Source: Castanea sativa (lineage: Eukaryota > Streptophyta > Magnoliopsida > Fagales > Fagaceae). From it: DNA of 64,000 nt. The stretch covers positions 58,977,964-59,041,963 of the forward strand of contig NC_134015.1 in assembly GCF_040712315.1 (NCBI RefSeq), given 5' to 3'. The notes beneath the pieces were generated by a model. The model was not told where the DNA came from. It worked only from the letters and a program-made list of their open reading frames with translations, and searched no databases. Each line of letters opens with the position of its first letter. Positions within the stretch are counted from its first letter, which is position 1. The translations under genes and the position numbers were made by a program. Shown one piece after another: positions 18,546-31,654 of this stretch.

Positions 18546-21500
18546 TTAGCTTAATAAAACCTGAAAGACCATGTGCATAGTTGGTCTAGATTTTGTATTA
18601 GCATGCAAGCATGCAATTGCCAACTTTATGATGCGTATCAATTGATTCTCAACCTCAAGAGTGGGAGGTGGAAGGCGTATGTCCAACAAATCATTCAACA
18701 ACAAATTCTCCCCCATGGATGAATTAGTTATAATGGAGATGATTTCACCAGAATGCCTACCTTTGATCACTTCAATAGCCAAAACTCTGAAGCTAAACAT
18801 GTCGCATTTCTTAATTATCTTCATCGTATAAGCAAGCTCTAAAAAAATATGAATATTATGCCAATGTATTCATATGATATATATGTTCTATATTGATTGA
18901 ACAAATAAGTACATTACCTAGTGCAACATATCCATACGTGCCGGCAAGTGAAGACCAATTGGATGAGTCTTGGTTAAGAATCTTAGCAGTGCCAAAGTCT
19001 GAAACATGAGCCTCATACTCTAAATCCAGCAAAACATTTTTGCTTGATATGTCCCTATGAACAATTGGTGGAAAGCAATCATGGTGCATGTAAGACAACG
19101 CGTGAGCCACACCCTTGACGATATTCACTCTCTTATTCCAATCCAATTCTTTAGCTCTTCCATCATTGCTCAAAATTGAGGCCAAGCTACCCTTTTGAAG
19201 GTACTCATAAATCAAAATTGAGAATTGTGAATGTGAACAAAAGCCATGCAATTTTACAATATTTCGATGTCGGATTTCTAATAATGTGTTGATCTCATTT
19301 AAGAACTCTTTTTGCAATGAAGTCTCATTGTCACGCAAAGATGTGAGTTTCTTCATTGCAACTATGTCTCCTAATATTAGCTTGGCTTTATAGACGATTC
19401 CATATCCTCCCTCCCCAATGCAAAAATTAGCATCAAAACCCTGGGTTGCGTCAATGATTTCTTGGTACAATTTTCTTCCATCAAAAGTTGATAGTGTTAA
19501 CACTTCTTCGTTGTCCATGTCTTTTGTTGGATTTGTTTGTGGATTTCGCCTTTTTCCCTTTAAAGTGAAGTAAATTCCCAAGAATACCAATACAAGTGAA
19601 AGTGTTCCCAAAAGAGGGAAAATGAGTTTAAGTCCCTTCTTTGAAATATGTTCTACCTTACAGGGTTGCAATCCCATCACATTTCCACATATTCATTTAT
19701 TACCTTGTAGTGCTTCAATGCGAGCATCTTGAAATGCTCGACTATTTAGAAGAGGACCCTCCAACTCATTGTAGGATATGTTGACAAATGACAAGCCACA
19801 CATCTGTTCGAAAGCAGCTGGAATAAAACCTGAGAAATTATTGTGAGATAAATTGAACAGCTCCAAGCTTTGCATATTGTTGATTTGTGAAGGTATCTCT
19901 CCTTCAAGTGAGTTAAGGCTCAAATCTAGCTAGGACAAATGAGTTAATTCACACATTTGAACTGGAATGTTAAGGATGAACTCGTTGTTGCTCATATTCA
20001 AGTAATGTAGTTTCAAAAAGTTCCCTATATCTCTCGGGATTGATTTGCCAAACCTATTAGTGGATAGATCTAGATACTCAAGATTTATTAATGACCCAAG
20101 CTCCAAGGGTAAACCACCATTAAGGTTATTGCCATTCAAGCAGAGCTTCAACATGGAAGTCAACTTTCCAAATTCCTTTGGAACCTCCCCTACCAAGCGA
20201 TTAGAAGAAAGATCAAGTGATTGGAGTTGAACTAAGTCTCCAATTTCAAGTGGTATGCCACCAGAAATATTGTTCCCAGCAATCTTTAAACTGGTTAGTT
20301 GTGTGCACTTGCCCTAGTTGTGTAAGATTTCACCATAAAATTGATTGTAACTTAGGTCCATGTATTGCAAGTTTCTGTAGACACCAAAATCTTCAGATAT
20401 ATTTCCAAAGAGTTGGTTTCTTTCAGGGTGGACTCTAATTAAGTTTGTGCAATTTCTCAAGGTTTTTGGTATTGGACCTGTGAGATGGTTGTTGTCTGCC
20501 CTTAGTAATTGGAGAAACCCACTTTGGCATAAGTTTTGAGACAAAAAGCTAATGAAGTGGTTGACATCCAACAATAGAGCTGTCAACTTCATTAAGTTCC
20601 CAATCCCTTGTGGAATGGGACCAGAAAGTTGGTTATCACGGAGGTATAAAGCTTTTAAGCCACTCAACCTACCAAAGGAAATTGGAATAGTACCATTCAA
20701 ATGATTTCTACTCAGTTCAAGATCAGTTATGGATGTCAAGTTTCCTAATTCTTCAGGAATGGTACCAGAAAGTTGATTGTTGTACAAGTGTAAAATAGCC
20801 AAGTTTCTAAGAGAACCTAAAGATGTGGGAATTAAGCCAGAAAGATGATTTGTTTCAAGGCTTAAGAATATGAGAGACTTTAGATTTCCAATTTCTTAGG
20901 GGATGGAGCCAGAAAGCTGATTTTAGTCCATATGCAATAGTGTTAGTTTTCAAATTTTGCAATACTATAAGGGATGGGACCTTTGAAACTGTTGTTACTT
21001 ATGTCAAGTTCAACTAAATTGGTAAGGTTTCCAATTTGTGGAGGAATGGAACCAGAAAGTTGATTATCATAGAGGTACAAATAAGCCAAGTTGCTTAAAT
21101 TACCTAAAGATATAGGAATGGAACACGAAAAGAAATTACTATTGAGAGAAAGGTAAGTCAAATGGCTCAAATTACCTAATGAAGCCAGAATGCATCCATG
21201 GAAATTGTTGGCATACAAAGAAATGTCATTAAGAGACTTTAAATGACCTATTTCTAGAGGAATTGAGCCACTTAACTAATTTTTAGCAAGGTGCAAGACC
21301 TCAAGGTTGATCAGTAGGCCAATCTGGGGTGGGATTTCCCCCGATAAGTTATTAAAGGATAGATCAAGATATATGAGTTTAGACAGGTAACTAATATCAA
21401 TAGGAACTGTATTAAAGAGTTCATTCATGCTGAGGTCAACAAATGAAAGGTTAGGGAGTGACAAGAATGAAAATTCATGGAGAGTACCTTTCAAGCCTGA

Positions 21501-21607
21501 GTTAGTCAGGTTTAATCTAATAACACTTCCTGCATGGTTGCAAGAAACACCAAACCAACTGCGTGGATTTGAGCTTGCATTTTGATTGCTGGAAGAATTG
21601 GTTGCAT

Positions 21608-21612
<5 letters not shown>
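18546..21612 (-). pseudogene. MIK2-like LRR receptor kinase pseudogene
   Basis: Reading leftward from 21612: the end of an LRRNT cap (SWFGVSCNHAGS), about 20 leucine-rich repeats of the LxxLxLxxNxLSGxIP type, a membrane segment near 19600 (LIFPLLGTLSLVLVFLGIYF), then a Ser/Thr kinase with P-loop GEGGYGIVYKA, VAMKKL, HRD in [13 protein letters not shown] and DFG in VSDFGTAKIL. One intron splits the kinase. The family (MDIS1-interacting receptor like kinase 2) perceives peptides at the plasma membrane. In-frame stops lie near 21276, 20928, 20898, 20316 and 19930, and a frameshift lies near 20950. APE reads ALE, and the Gly of the usual SFGVL motif is Arg. The signal peptide and first repeat are lost at a TA repeat. 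Most stops look like single transitions from CAG, CAA or TGG. Confidence 0.85.
18839..18917 (-). other. Kinase intron of the MIK2-like pseudogene
   Basis: A 79-bp intron with GTAATG at its 5' end and TTTTTTAG at its 3' end restores the frame from GTYGYVAL to ELAYTMK. The 28-kb paralogue keeps an intron at the same place (28503-28577). Confidence 0.75.
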
Positions 21613-21660
<48 letters not shown>

Positions 21661-22470
21661 CCCAACAAAAAAAGAGCTTAGTATTTTTAATTGAAATTAT
21701 ATTTCATGGATATTTCATAAAATAAAATTTATTTTTATCATTTACATAGTAAAATTTTTTTAAAAAAAGTTTCATTTTCATTCCAAATTATCAAATTTTA
21801 TACTAAAGTAATTAAAATATCCTTCAATTAAACTAATGAAATTTTCAAAAATATGAATTATTTAAACTTGGAGAAATAAGTTAGGCTCCAAATATATTTA
21901 ATATTACTTTACTTTAACTGATTATATAGCAACTAAAGATACATTTCATGTGTAGTTTTTGTGATAAGATTTTTTTTAATAAATTAATAACTTGTTTATT
22001 GCTACATAATGGGTTAAAAAATAAATAAATTCAAACATGTTTGGTGCCAAACTCTTTTATATATATATATATGTAAATTAAAGAAATTTTCAAAATTTGG
22101 AAGGGCCCCACCAATGTATATAGCTCCACCTCTAGACTCCGGCTGTTCTTGCGTGGAAAATAGAGTTTTTTCTAAGGCCACAAACAATCTTAGAACTATT
22201 ACTATAGCTCTCTTCCGTAACAAACGTGTTGGTTGTTGGTTGGTATGTGTTGGTTGTCAGTTTCACGAATACCTATCATTCAGAAAATTTTGTGGAAAAG
22301 TTGTATATAGTTTTTGTGGTTTCATATTCCAAGTCAAGAAAAAAGGGGGAAAAAAAATACCATGAACATAAATTCCAAAAGAAAAAAGGACTAAGGAAGG
22401 AAATTAAGCACCTTTTGTTTTTAATTGTAAGTTGCAATTCTATCAACTTTTCCAACAATAAAAATCATAT
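21612..22470. repeat. TA microsatellite and AT-rich filler
   Basis: About 20 TA units (21612-21654) mark the point where receptor kinase homology stops. The rest to about 22470 is AT-rich with no gene I can support. Confidence 0.6.
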
Positions 22471-23230
22471 TATGCAAAGCAGCGGAAAATAAATAACACC
22501 ATGATATGATAACCTTGGAAAACCGATGAAACAAACTGTTTCATGGTAAAAGCCTGGGGAGGATTTGACCTAACTATCCTCAACATAAAGTAAATCCACT
22601 ATGAGAGAATTGAAATTTTTACAATCAGATTTAACCCTAAATCTATTGCTACCTCATGCAGTAACTTACTGACACAACCACGTTTAAGCTCCAAATCCAC
22701 GAACTCCTTCTCTTCTTAGATTTACACCAACACAAGCACCCACACTTGTTTCTTTAAGATCCCACTCAAAGGACTACCAGTACAAACTCTCCAATTTGTG
22801 ACTCCAAGACCAGCCTTGAAAGTTTAGATCATCAGCAGTTGTTGATCTTGTTGTAGCAACTTCAGATCTACTAGATTTAATGATATGAGAATGATTTCCG
22901 ATAGTGACTTTGAAAGAGGAAGGCACAATACTTTTTAGATCACATAAGAGCACCTCCAAAGTCTCTCAAAAGCTCTGAAAACGTAGTTAGGGTTTTCCTT
23001 TATAGACTAGAAGTGTTTCACTTGAAACCAAAAACGTTTTAAGCAGAGTTTAGGTTGAAATAGAAATCTGTAGAAATTTCATGTCTGCGATTTTCAATCG
23101 GTCAAATCTAATTTTCGATCAGTTGGATTTCATAGAATTTGAATACTTCTTTCTGCAGCTTGTATGTTCTTGTATTCTCACTTGTAACACCTTGAGCATT
23201 GTCTAATAAACTCTATAGACTTTAAGATTT
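22470..23230 (-). mobile_element. Copia-type LTR remnant
   Basis: It shares the phrase GCAGCGGAAAATAAAT with the LTRs at 12521 and 16412 and shows a TATA-like CTATAAAGG on the - strand near 23000. The remainder is too diverged to align. Boundaries are approximate. Confidence 0.4.
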
Positions 23231-23289
23231 ATACATAGATATGCTCACGGTTCGTCAATTGTTCTAAACTTTTAGAACTTGATATATCT

Positions 23290-23640
23290 CTTTATTGGAT
23301 GCGAATTTTGAAAATCTAACTGTTGGATTATATTACATTTTCTTTATGTTCTTAACATGCACATATCAAATTTTGTTTAAATTGGATATTATTTACTATT
23401 TGATTAACAAATCCATTTTTTATGCATAATTTTATATCATAAAAATTTGAAATTAAAAAATTTGATTGATGATATAGCTATTGATCTTTAGTTTTTTCAA
23501 AAAAAAATTTCACAAGCATAAAAGATATAATAAAAACATGAAACCTAATGTTAATTTTTTAAAATTGACATCTAATAAAAAGATATAGGAGGATTTTGAA
23601 AAGTGTACCTCCAAACTAGTTTGGAGAAAAACTTTTTCAA
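23290..23640. repeat. Dispersed repeat family copy
   Basis: TGAAAATCTAACTGTTGGAT, GTTCTTAACATGCACA and TATTATTTACTATTTGAT occur here and, diverged or reversed, near 2690-2960, 30350-30640 and 36838-37095. It is probably a MITE; I cannot fix its ends. Confidence 0.45.
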
Positions 23641-24278
23641 ATTACCAATCAAATTACTTACTTTAAGATTGGATTTTTCTAACTATGAGTACAAAAAATC
23701 AAGTCAAAATTTGAAGTTTTTCTTCCAAAAAAAGACTTTTATGTTTCCTCTTAGTGATCTTTTCTCCTAGACACAATAAAAATTAGAGAAAAGCATTGAA
23801 TGTGGAACATTTGGTAAGAAGTTGGCTGGAAAAATTGGTGCATTTGCAATTATTCCAAATGGCCCACAAATTACCCAGACATTTAGTTGGTACTCACACA
23901 GAAAATGTAGAAAAAGGCTTCGAATGTGGGACATTGGACATTTGAACATGATGAAAAGTAAGACTTGGAACTTGGGAAGTTACTACGCGTGTACAGGAAA
24001 TTGATTCAGTTTTAACTTTTATGTAAATTCCGCTTCACCTTGACTCTCTACTTAATTAGATTTGCATGGAAAATTAGTAGCTAATTTCCTCTCTGCAAAA
24101 ACACGTGTTTCAAAAGACAAATATTTCAATTTTTGGGACAACTATCAATAAGTAATCTAGAATATAAAAAAAATCATAAATTTTTAATGAACTGTCAAAA
24201 TATTAAGTTGTTATTAGCATGCAAAAAAATTAGTCAGCGTTGGCCATATAATAACTAGTGAAAATTTTGTCAATTCAA

Positions 24279-24570
24279 CTTAATTTAATTGCACTTCCTG
24301 CATGGCTGCAAGAAATGCCGAACCAGCTGCAAGGGATTGAGCTGGTGTTTTGATCATTAAAAGAATTGGTTGCATTATTAGGAGGGAGAGTCCATGAAGA
24401 CAGGAGTGGTTGGGTTTCATTTTCAAGACTGGCTTTCCAATTGAGTAAAGCATCTGTCTCTGCCTCTTTAATTATTTACAGAAACAGAATCAGCAACAAA
24501 TGAGGAATGTAACATGGCCAATACGACTAGAGAAACAGGGGAAAGTAACTTATTCAAGGTAGACAATGCC
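24279..24570 (-). pseudogene. MIK2-like receptor kinase N-terminal fragment
   Basis: The - strand encodes a hydrophobic signal peptide (LLSPVSLVVLAMLHSSFVADS), then after a one-base frame slip EAETDALLNWKASLENETQP, LLSSWTLPPNNATNS and the cap motif CSWFGISCSHAGSAIKLS before a stop. This is the LRRNT region of the same family as 18546-21612. It overlaps that gene's surviving N-terminal part by about 35 residues with clear differences, so it comes from a different gene copy and is not the displaced end of that one. No ATG in frame is visible. Confidence 0.75.
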
Positions 24571-26689
24571 GTTGTATATCAAAGCTCCCCCAGGAATTTC
24601 TTACACTACTATTTACAGGATCTAAGATTTGGTAAGTCTCTGAGGTCAATTTCCACTGTTAAATGGCAAAGAGAAACAGGAATCTGACATAATGGATGAC
24701 TTACTTTTTGACTGTTTTGATGTGGACACCCAGTCAAGAAAAAGGAAAGATCCAAAGTGAAAAGTCCCCAAAATCGTTTTCATTATATCTCAATAACTAG
24801 GAAGAAATTTCAAGCAAAATATACGATACAATTGCCAATGAAGCATAAAAATGAGGAAGCTTGTATTTCAAGTCATGGCCTGGGAGTTCTCTCTGGAAAA
24901 TTTGGAACCATATGCACTTGAGCATTGAAAAAATGGATTCCATGGCCACATGTTTTCCGCATGGTGCTTTCTTCTTTTTCTGTCCTTTTCCCTTTATGAT
25001 GTTGAAGTGATGTCATATATGTTGCATGGGTTAGGTAGGTAGAAGTAGAACTTGAATCAACTCTATTGTCCAGTAGAATGTTTAAATTATTTAGTATTTC
25101 TTTTCATAGTGGCAACTGGCGAAACCGCAAAAGTGAATTTCTGAATATCATGATAATTCATCAGTTAGGTCGAGACCCTTATTTGTGTGTCTGTCCCACC
25201 ACAAAATATCACACACAAGTTTACCAATGCTAATCATACGATTGCCAACCATATAACAGCAATGTTTTCCAATGACTATATCTCATTCTTTAGGAGATCT
25301 AAAAATTAAATGCTCGAGTGTTGAATCAAGAAGTTCGGAGAAATCTAACCGCTAACCACCTTCTACAACCTATTTCTCTAAGAGAAACAAAGACAAACTA
25401 CAGTTGTTTTAGTCATTAGAAGGGTTTACAAATTGAAGTCTACCTTTCGTCAATTAACTTGTCCCTTATTCATTTAACCCAAAATTTAACACTATTGGAC
25501 TTAGTATCCTGTTGTTATAGTACCGTTCTAAGTTCTAAGCCTCTCTATGCACGAAGTACAGTTTACCCATGACATGAAGTATGTCAACAAAGGCTATGAC
25601 CTATGAAGCTGGTGCTCATGCGCATGACAAGAACTACATTGGGCATCATCTGTTTAGAACTCGAGCATGGTCTCAGCTGCCCCTCCAGTGCGCCACCACT
25701 TGTTCTTCTCCTCCTATGCTTTCCCTTAGGGGAGCTGGTCCACTCAAAGCCATTTCTGCAACAGCCCTTTAAAAAATTTAGATTGAAAAAAAAAATTATA
25801 TGAACAATAAGATTTCCAAGACATTATTACAATTATTTGATTATAATACTGATTTATTTTGTATTGGAATGGACAAACAATTAAAGGGTAGTTGCCTTAT
25901 ACTTGGATCTACAGGATAAGAACAGCTTGACAGACTATTTAAGAGTGGTTGACTTATGGGTGGACATATAAGAATCAACCTCTTGAATAGTTTGGAATTT
26001 CAATTTTTATTGCACAATTGCTTTTATACTTCAAATTGCAATTTTTTAAAAGAAATTCCAAGATTGGTCAGGGTAAATTTTATATTATATTTATTTTAAG
26101 TGTCTAAAAAAGTTAAATATTTAGATGATAAAGTGTACCTAGTTAAAAGCGTATCCTATAGATCAGAGTTCTGAAGTCAAATGCTCTAATTTTGGGAAGA
26201 TAGAGTGGTTTGAAAAGAGAAACAAGGAATTTATACTATCACTTTACTTTATTGTTTATATTTGAAATTATTATTATTATTATTTTTTTTTTTTTGAAGT
26301 TGAAGTTTGCCCAATGTCCCAGATTTTAATATTTTTGTTCTTTATTATTGTTTTTTATTTTTTGGGTGAGGAAGTTACTGTAGTCACACATTTTTATTAG
26401 ATAAATTCTATGTCCACAATACTTTCACAACAAATATTAGGTGAAAGGTTGTTACTATTTATTATTGGTGGACAAACTAGTAACAATCTGCCACTTGATA
26501 TTTTTTGTGAAAGTATTGTAAAATTTTTATTGAGTTATTAGTTCTCTTTTAATTAACAAGTTAATACTACAATGATTTCAAATACTTTTTACTTTTTAGC
26601 AATTGTTAATTACAATTTAAATAATAACATATTGTTGTCTAAATTAGTTTTTCTCATGCAATTGAATTGACTAAAAATTTGTATTTGAT
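24571..26689. other. No recognised gene
   Basis: I see no gene or transposon protein. Short frames near 25581-25803 are without family resemblance. AT-rich sequence dominates after 25800. Confidence 0.5.
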
Positions 26690-27125
26690 TTGTTGTGGCA
26701 TGCTTTTTCAAAAACCCTTGCCAAGAAGACAACATGGGCCTTACCTATGGATCGAGGTGTGAACATGGTGTCCATAAACGGAGGGCTCCTGATGGCTCCA
26801 CCTCATTTAACAATCAAAAACCTATATTTGAAAGGAGCGGCTGAGATGTACGAAAATGGTGTATTTGTTACTGTGGACCTCAAGTTCATTGTGGACTCTC
26901 ACATCTGCAATATGCATCTTTGAAAATGTCCAACCTTATGGAAGATATCTCTGCTTCAACCTCGTCATCAGTTGCAAGAAAGATGCCATTAAGCTTGCCC
27001 ACATATTATTGCCACCCTCTGAAGCTGAAGCCTCCACTCCTGAAAGGTTTGCATTGGTTTTGGTCGTCTCAATTTGTATTGGTTTTGGTCATCTCAGGTT
27101 CTCAATACTTGTTCAAAGACTCATC
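26690..27125 (+). pseudogene. Cinnamoyl-CoA reductase-like (SNL6-type) last-exon fragment 1
   Basis: The frame reads LWHAFSKTLAKKTTWALPMD, RGVNMVSINGGLLM, YLKGAAEMYENGVFVTVDL and VDSHIC, matching the C-terminal half of plant SDR-family reductases annotated as cinnamoyl-CoA reductase-like SNL6. The SKT...K segment is where the active-site lysine of the family lies. A 7-bp insertion near 26910 shifts the frame and causes a stop; the lost sequence continues in other frames (YGRYLCF, KLAHILLPPSEAE). The NADP-binding N-terminus is absent. Confidence 0.7.
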
Positions 27126-28196
27126 TTTTCATAGGGTATCAATATCATGGCTCATGTAGTTTATTTAGTAATATTAGTTATTGACAGTGGTAGAGGCCTT
27201 AAAAATCAATTGGTACAGGGTAATATTATTTGGTAAAGTTACTTGTAAATTCAGAAAAAGGGTAAATGTATTAATAATTAAATTAAATTAAATAGTTTAC
27301 TAAATACTATGATTGTCATAAAGAAAAAAAAAATCTTACCTTTCTTATTGTAGGATATTTTAACTCATCAATATAATATTTGTAAAGGTTAAAAGAGAAA
27401 ACCCATGGACAATTTTTACCATAATTCTGATGTGGTCAATTATAAGTGGCGGAAAAAAAGTGATAGACCGCGTCAAAGTTATAACTTTTGAGTGTTGAAA
27501 AACTGAAGCTAACTTGAAGAGTTAATTAAGGGGGTTAGAGTTCACTCAAATCAATTTTTTTTTTTAAAAAAAAAACTATTTCCTGCATTACCATGATAAA
27601 GTGATAGACCGCTTCAAAGATGCAGCCTCAAGAAGCAGACGCCTTCTTCTTAATATCGATCTAATTTTGTTATTAAAAGGTTAAAGTCAGCTCTTTGTTT
27701 TTTTGAAAGGGTGAAAAGAGGTATTGGATTGCTTGCATTCCTTAATGAAACCTTGCAGATAAGAAATGTCACCATCATTGGCTAGGAAGGATCTTGCATC
27801 TAAATATGCGATTTTCACAACAGGGATATACAGAGCATTTTAAAACTAAAATCTTCCCCATTATTTTTTTTTTAATAAGCCTTAACTAAATCAGTTGAAT
27901 TAAAAAAAATGACTAAATCTATCACTACATTAAGTCCTTACTCTTTATATTACATTCGAAATCTTTATAATGCATACCGAATTCATAATAGCCATCCAAA
28001 CATGTATCATGTACTGTGCCCTGAAATCTGAGTTACACCTACCAGCGGTAATTTATTAGGACCTGCAATTAATGATCTAGTAGTACTCTAGCCATTACAT
28101 AATCTTAAACAAACAATTGCCTTCAGCAGCATAAATCTGATAGATTGTATCGCAATCCAAACAAATCACTATATCCTTGCTGGTCCTGGCGAGACC
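27126..28196. other. AT-rich stretch and 3' flank of the next pseudogene
   Basis: No gene is supported. AGTGATAGACCGC recurs at about 27459 and 27600. From about 28010 the sequence matches the 3' flank of the 18.5-kb receptor kinase (CTAGTAGTACTCTA, CATTACATAATCTTAAACAA), showing the two loci arose by DNA duplication. Confidence 0.55.
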
Positions 28197-29370
28197 CCTA
28201 GGAAAGTGCATTTAGGGATAACTGTCGAGAAACCATGTGCATGGTTGGTCTACAGACTGGGTTAGCATTCAAACATGCAATTGCAAGCTTTGTGATGACC
28301 AGTAGTTGACTCTCAACCTGAACGGTGGGAGGTGGAAGGCGCATGTCTAACAAATCTTTCAACAATAAATTCTTTTCCACAATTGAAGCAGATAGAATGG
28401 TGATCATTTCACCTGGATGTCCTCCTTTGATCACTTCAATAGCCAAAACTCCAAAGCTATAACATTGCATTTCTCAGTTATCTTCATTGTATAAGCAAGC
28501 TCTACAAACAAACATAATATCATGCAAATGTGTTCATAGACTCTGTTCTACGTTAATTTTAAACTGGAGTATACTACCTGGTGCAATATATCCGTATGTA
28601 CCGGCAAGTGAAGTCCAACTAGATGGTTCTGAATTAAGAAGCTTAGCTATGCCAAAGTCTGAAACATGAGCCTCGTATTGAGAGTCAAGCAAAATATTTT
28701 TGCTTGATATGTCCCTATGAACAATTGGCGGTGAGCAATCATGGTGCATGTAAAACAAAAGCATGAGCCACACCTTTGATGATATTCACCCTTTTATTCC
28801 AGTCCAATTCTTTAGCTTCTCCATCGTTCATCAAAATTTTGTCCAAGCTACCCTCTTCAAGATACTCATAAATCAAAAAAGAGTGTTGTGAATGTGAACA
28901 AAAGCCATGAAATTTACGCTCTTATCTTATTGAAGAACTCTTTTTGTTGTGCAATCTGATCACCATCACCCAAGGATTGGAGTTTCTTTACTGCCACCAT
29001 GTTTCCTGATGGTTGATTGCTTTATAGACAGTTCCATATCCACCCTTTCCAATGCAAAACATAGCATCAAAACCATGGGCTGCTTCAATGATTTCCTCAT
29101 ACATTGCTCTTCCATCAAAGTTGCTATTGAAAACACCTTTTCAGCATGCATGTTATTTGCTTGATTTTTACAAGGGTGCTTCATTTTTCTTTGATAAATG
29201 AAGAAAATTCCAAGAAACATCATTACAAGTGAAAGTGTTCCCAAAAGAGGTAAAAAGATTAAGAAAAAGATTTTGTGCCCCTTCTTTGAAACTTGTCTTC
29301 TTGCCATACATGGTTGCAATCCTGTAACATTTCCACACAAACCTTTATTACCTTGTACTTCTCCTATATA
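28197..29370 (-). pseudogene. MIK2-like receptor kinase pseudogene 2 (membrane segment and kinase only)
   Basis: Reading leftward: GNKGLCGNVTGLQPC, a membrane helix (FLPLLGTLSLVMMFLGIFF), a broken P-loop region, then [38 protein letters not shown], the conserved intron (28503-28577), and [16 protein letters not shown] to [14 protein letters not shown] and APE are intact. Breaks: frameshift near 29110, a deletion of about 30 bp near 28915, a one-base insertion near 28757 and a one-base deletion near 28458. The whole LRR region is missing upstream. Confidence 0.8.
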
Positions 29371-31481
29371 TTGAAAAAGTTTTTTCTTCATCCTTATTTT
29401 TGTCCATGTACTATTTAAAAAACTCTTTACAAAGTTTAGGAATGTCAAAAAAACTTTTTAAAGTTTAGAAACGAAAAACAAATTTTTAGTAAAGTTTAGG
29501 AACCAAAATAGTTACCCAATTTTTTTTTAATTTTTTTATAAAAAAAGTTGTTGTTTTTACTTTTTTTGTAGTGTGTATGTGTTTTTGCTTTTGGGCTTTT
29601 GGTCACCTTTGGGCTACTTTCAACTTTGACGTAAAGAAAATAAGATAATTTACATATAAATAAATAATAGTAATTAATAATTACTGTAATATATTATATC
29701 TTTCTAAAAAAATGAAATATATTCTATATGTACAATAATGATTCATATAAATTAAATAAGAATTTATAGTACAATTTTATTATTATTTATTTTTTAAAAT
29801 AATAATTAATTAAAATGCATTTCTAATTTCATACCAAATAGTTATAATATCATATTTAAGGTGTGGGTTTGTTATTTTAATTTTCTAAATATATGATATG
29901 ATAATTAAACTCACATATGTTTTTTTTCTAAAAAAATTGTTATGTATTCAAAAGTAAATATTTTTATTTTAAACTTATTATATATTTTTATAATTTAAAA
30001 TGATTAATTTATTAATTATGACATCATCAGTCTGACCTTGATTCGGCCATAAAACTGAGAACCACTTCCTTTTCTGGTTCTTTGACCGTACCGATTTTTA
30101 AAACTATGAAAAAATAAGTCTAGAGATGAAAAGTTTGAGTAAGTCTACTACCACAACAATTTCTGCATTTTGCCTATGTGGCGAGTTATAAGTGATAGAA
30201 AAATGGTAAGTTCGTGTGGGTTTACAATTCCACCACCCATAAGTTGTCATGTGTACAAGTTGTGGCAAAGTTGTGGAAATAGTTTTGGTACCAGACTTAC
30301 TCAAAAGATTTCTCTCTAAACTAGTTTAACGAGAAATCCTTCAAATTCCTACTATATCTTTTTATTGAATGTGAATTTTGAAAATCTAACTGTTAGATTA
30401 CATGATCTTATTATATCCTGCATGCTTGTGAAATTTCAAGAATATCAAAGATCAATAACTAGTTCATCAATGACATATTTAAATTTCAAGATTTTGAGGT
30501 AAAAAATTTTGTATAAAAATAATTATTGATCAAATAGTAAATAACATCCAAATTGAAAGAAATTTGATATGTGTGTTAAGAACATAAAGAACATGCAACC
30601 CAATAGTTTGATTTTTAAAGATCTAGAGAGAAACCTTATCCATTGAAGATTTGGATGAGTCTCCTGCAATTAGTTTTCACGATGTTGGGAAAGAGAAAAA
30701 AAAGAATTTGATTAATTGAATCATTGAATTTGACTATTTTTTAGTCTCCAGTCTTTAGTCTTGATCACACTTAAAATATAATTACATAGAGACCATACCA
30801 CTGATTTGTTTTAAGCTAGTCAAAGATTGTTCATTTAAATAAAATAAATTAAAAACCAGTCAAAAAGTTAGTGAGTAAGATAGTTTAAAAAGGGATTTGT
30901 TTTAAGCTAGTCAAAAAGATTGTTCATTTAAATAAAAGAAAATAAAACCAGTCAAAAAGTTAGTGAGGAAGATAGTTTAAAAAGGGTGGAAATTATTCGT
31001 CTCTAAAATTTACTTAGGGCATGCTTGGCTGCTATAATATATGTAATGGAATAGTTATTAACATGTAATAGCAATTCGGTCATTTGATTGTATCTTTATC
31101 ACATAGATTATTTATTACACAAGAATAACTATTCTTTAAATTGAAGAATAGTTATTCATCTTTAAAATTGAAGTAATAGCTATTCCTTAGAGCATATAAT
31201 AAGTTTTAAAATTAATATATTTTCAAAAATATAAATTTTTCTTATACATCACTAGCTTTTCTGTATGTAACAATCAAATTTATGGATAGTAATAGTTATT
31301 CTATTACAATGTCTTCTATTCCTAATTATAAATATTACTATTTCTAATGTAATTTACATTCAGTGTACCAAAAATGTGCCATTAGTGAACACTTTTAGTC
31401 ATTTAAGTTTTAAATGAGCATTATTGATTGGTGAATTATAAAAAAAAAATGCATTATTAGTCTCTCTATTAACTTATATCA
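29371..31481. other. AT-rich repeats, no gene
   Basis: A dispersed repeat copy lies at about 30350-30640, reversed relative to 23290. About 95 bp are tandemly repeated at about 30798-30985 (GATTTGTTTTAAGCTAGTCAA). The block from about 30640 recurs near 33110 and 35495, indicating another local duplication. Confidence 0.5.
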
Positions 31482-31646
31482 GTTGTGGATTCCAGTTAGC
31501 TTAACTGCTAAAGTTTTGGATAGTTGAATAAAAAATCTGGGGTTCCATCCCCGTCTACACCAAAAATCAATTGGTGTCTAGGTCTGATAATGAAAAAGCT
31601 ATCATGAGAAGCAGATGCCATAAGTTGAAACTTTCTTTAAAAAAAA
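31482..31646 (+). mobile_element. tRNA-derived SINE
   Basis: An A-box-like TAGCTTAACTGCTAAAG is followed 40 bp later by a B-box GGGGTTCCATCCCC, with a tail ending in A/T. The element is flanked by TTATATCA at 31474-31481 and 31647-31654, an 8-bp target duplication. It has no coding capacity; such elements are transcribed by Pol III and copied by LINE machinery. Confidence 0.75.
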
Positions 31647-31654
31647 TTATATCA

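Noticed and set aside
24279..24570. Idea that this is the displaced first part of the 18546-21612 receptor kinase gene
   Set aside because: The two overlap by about 35 residues and differ there, so they come from separate copies.
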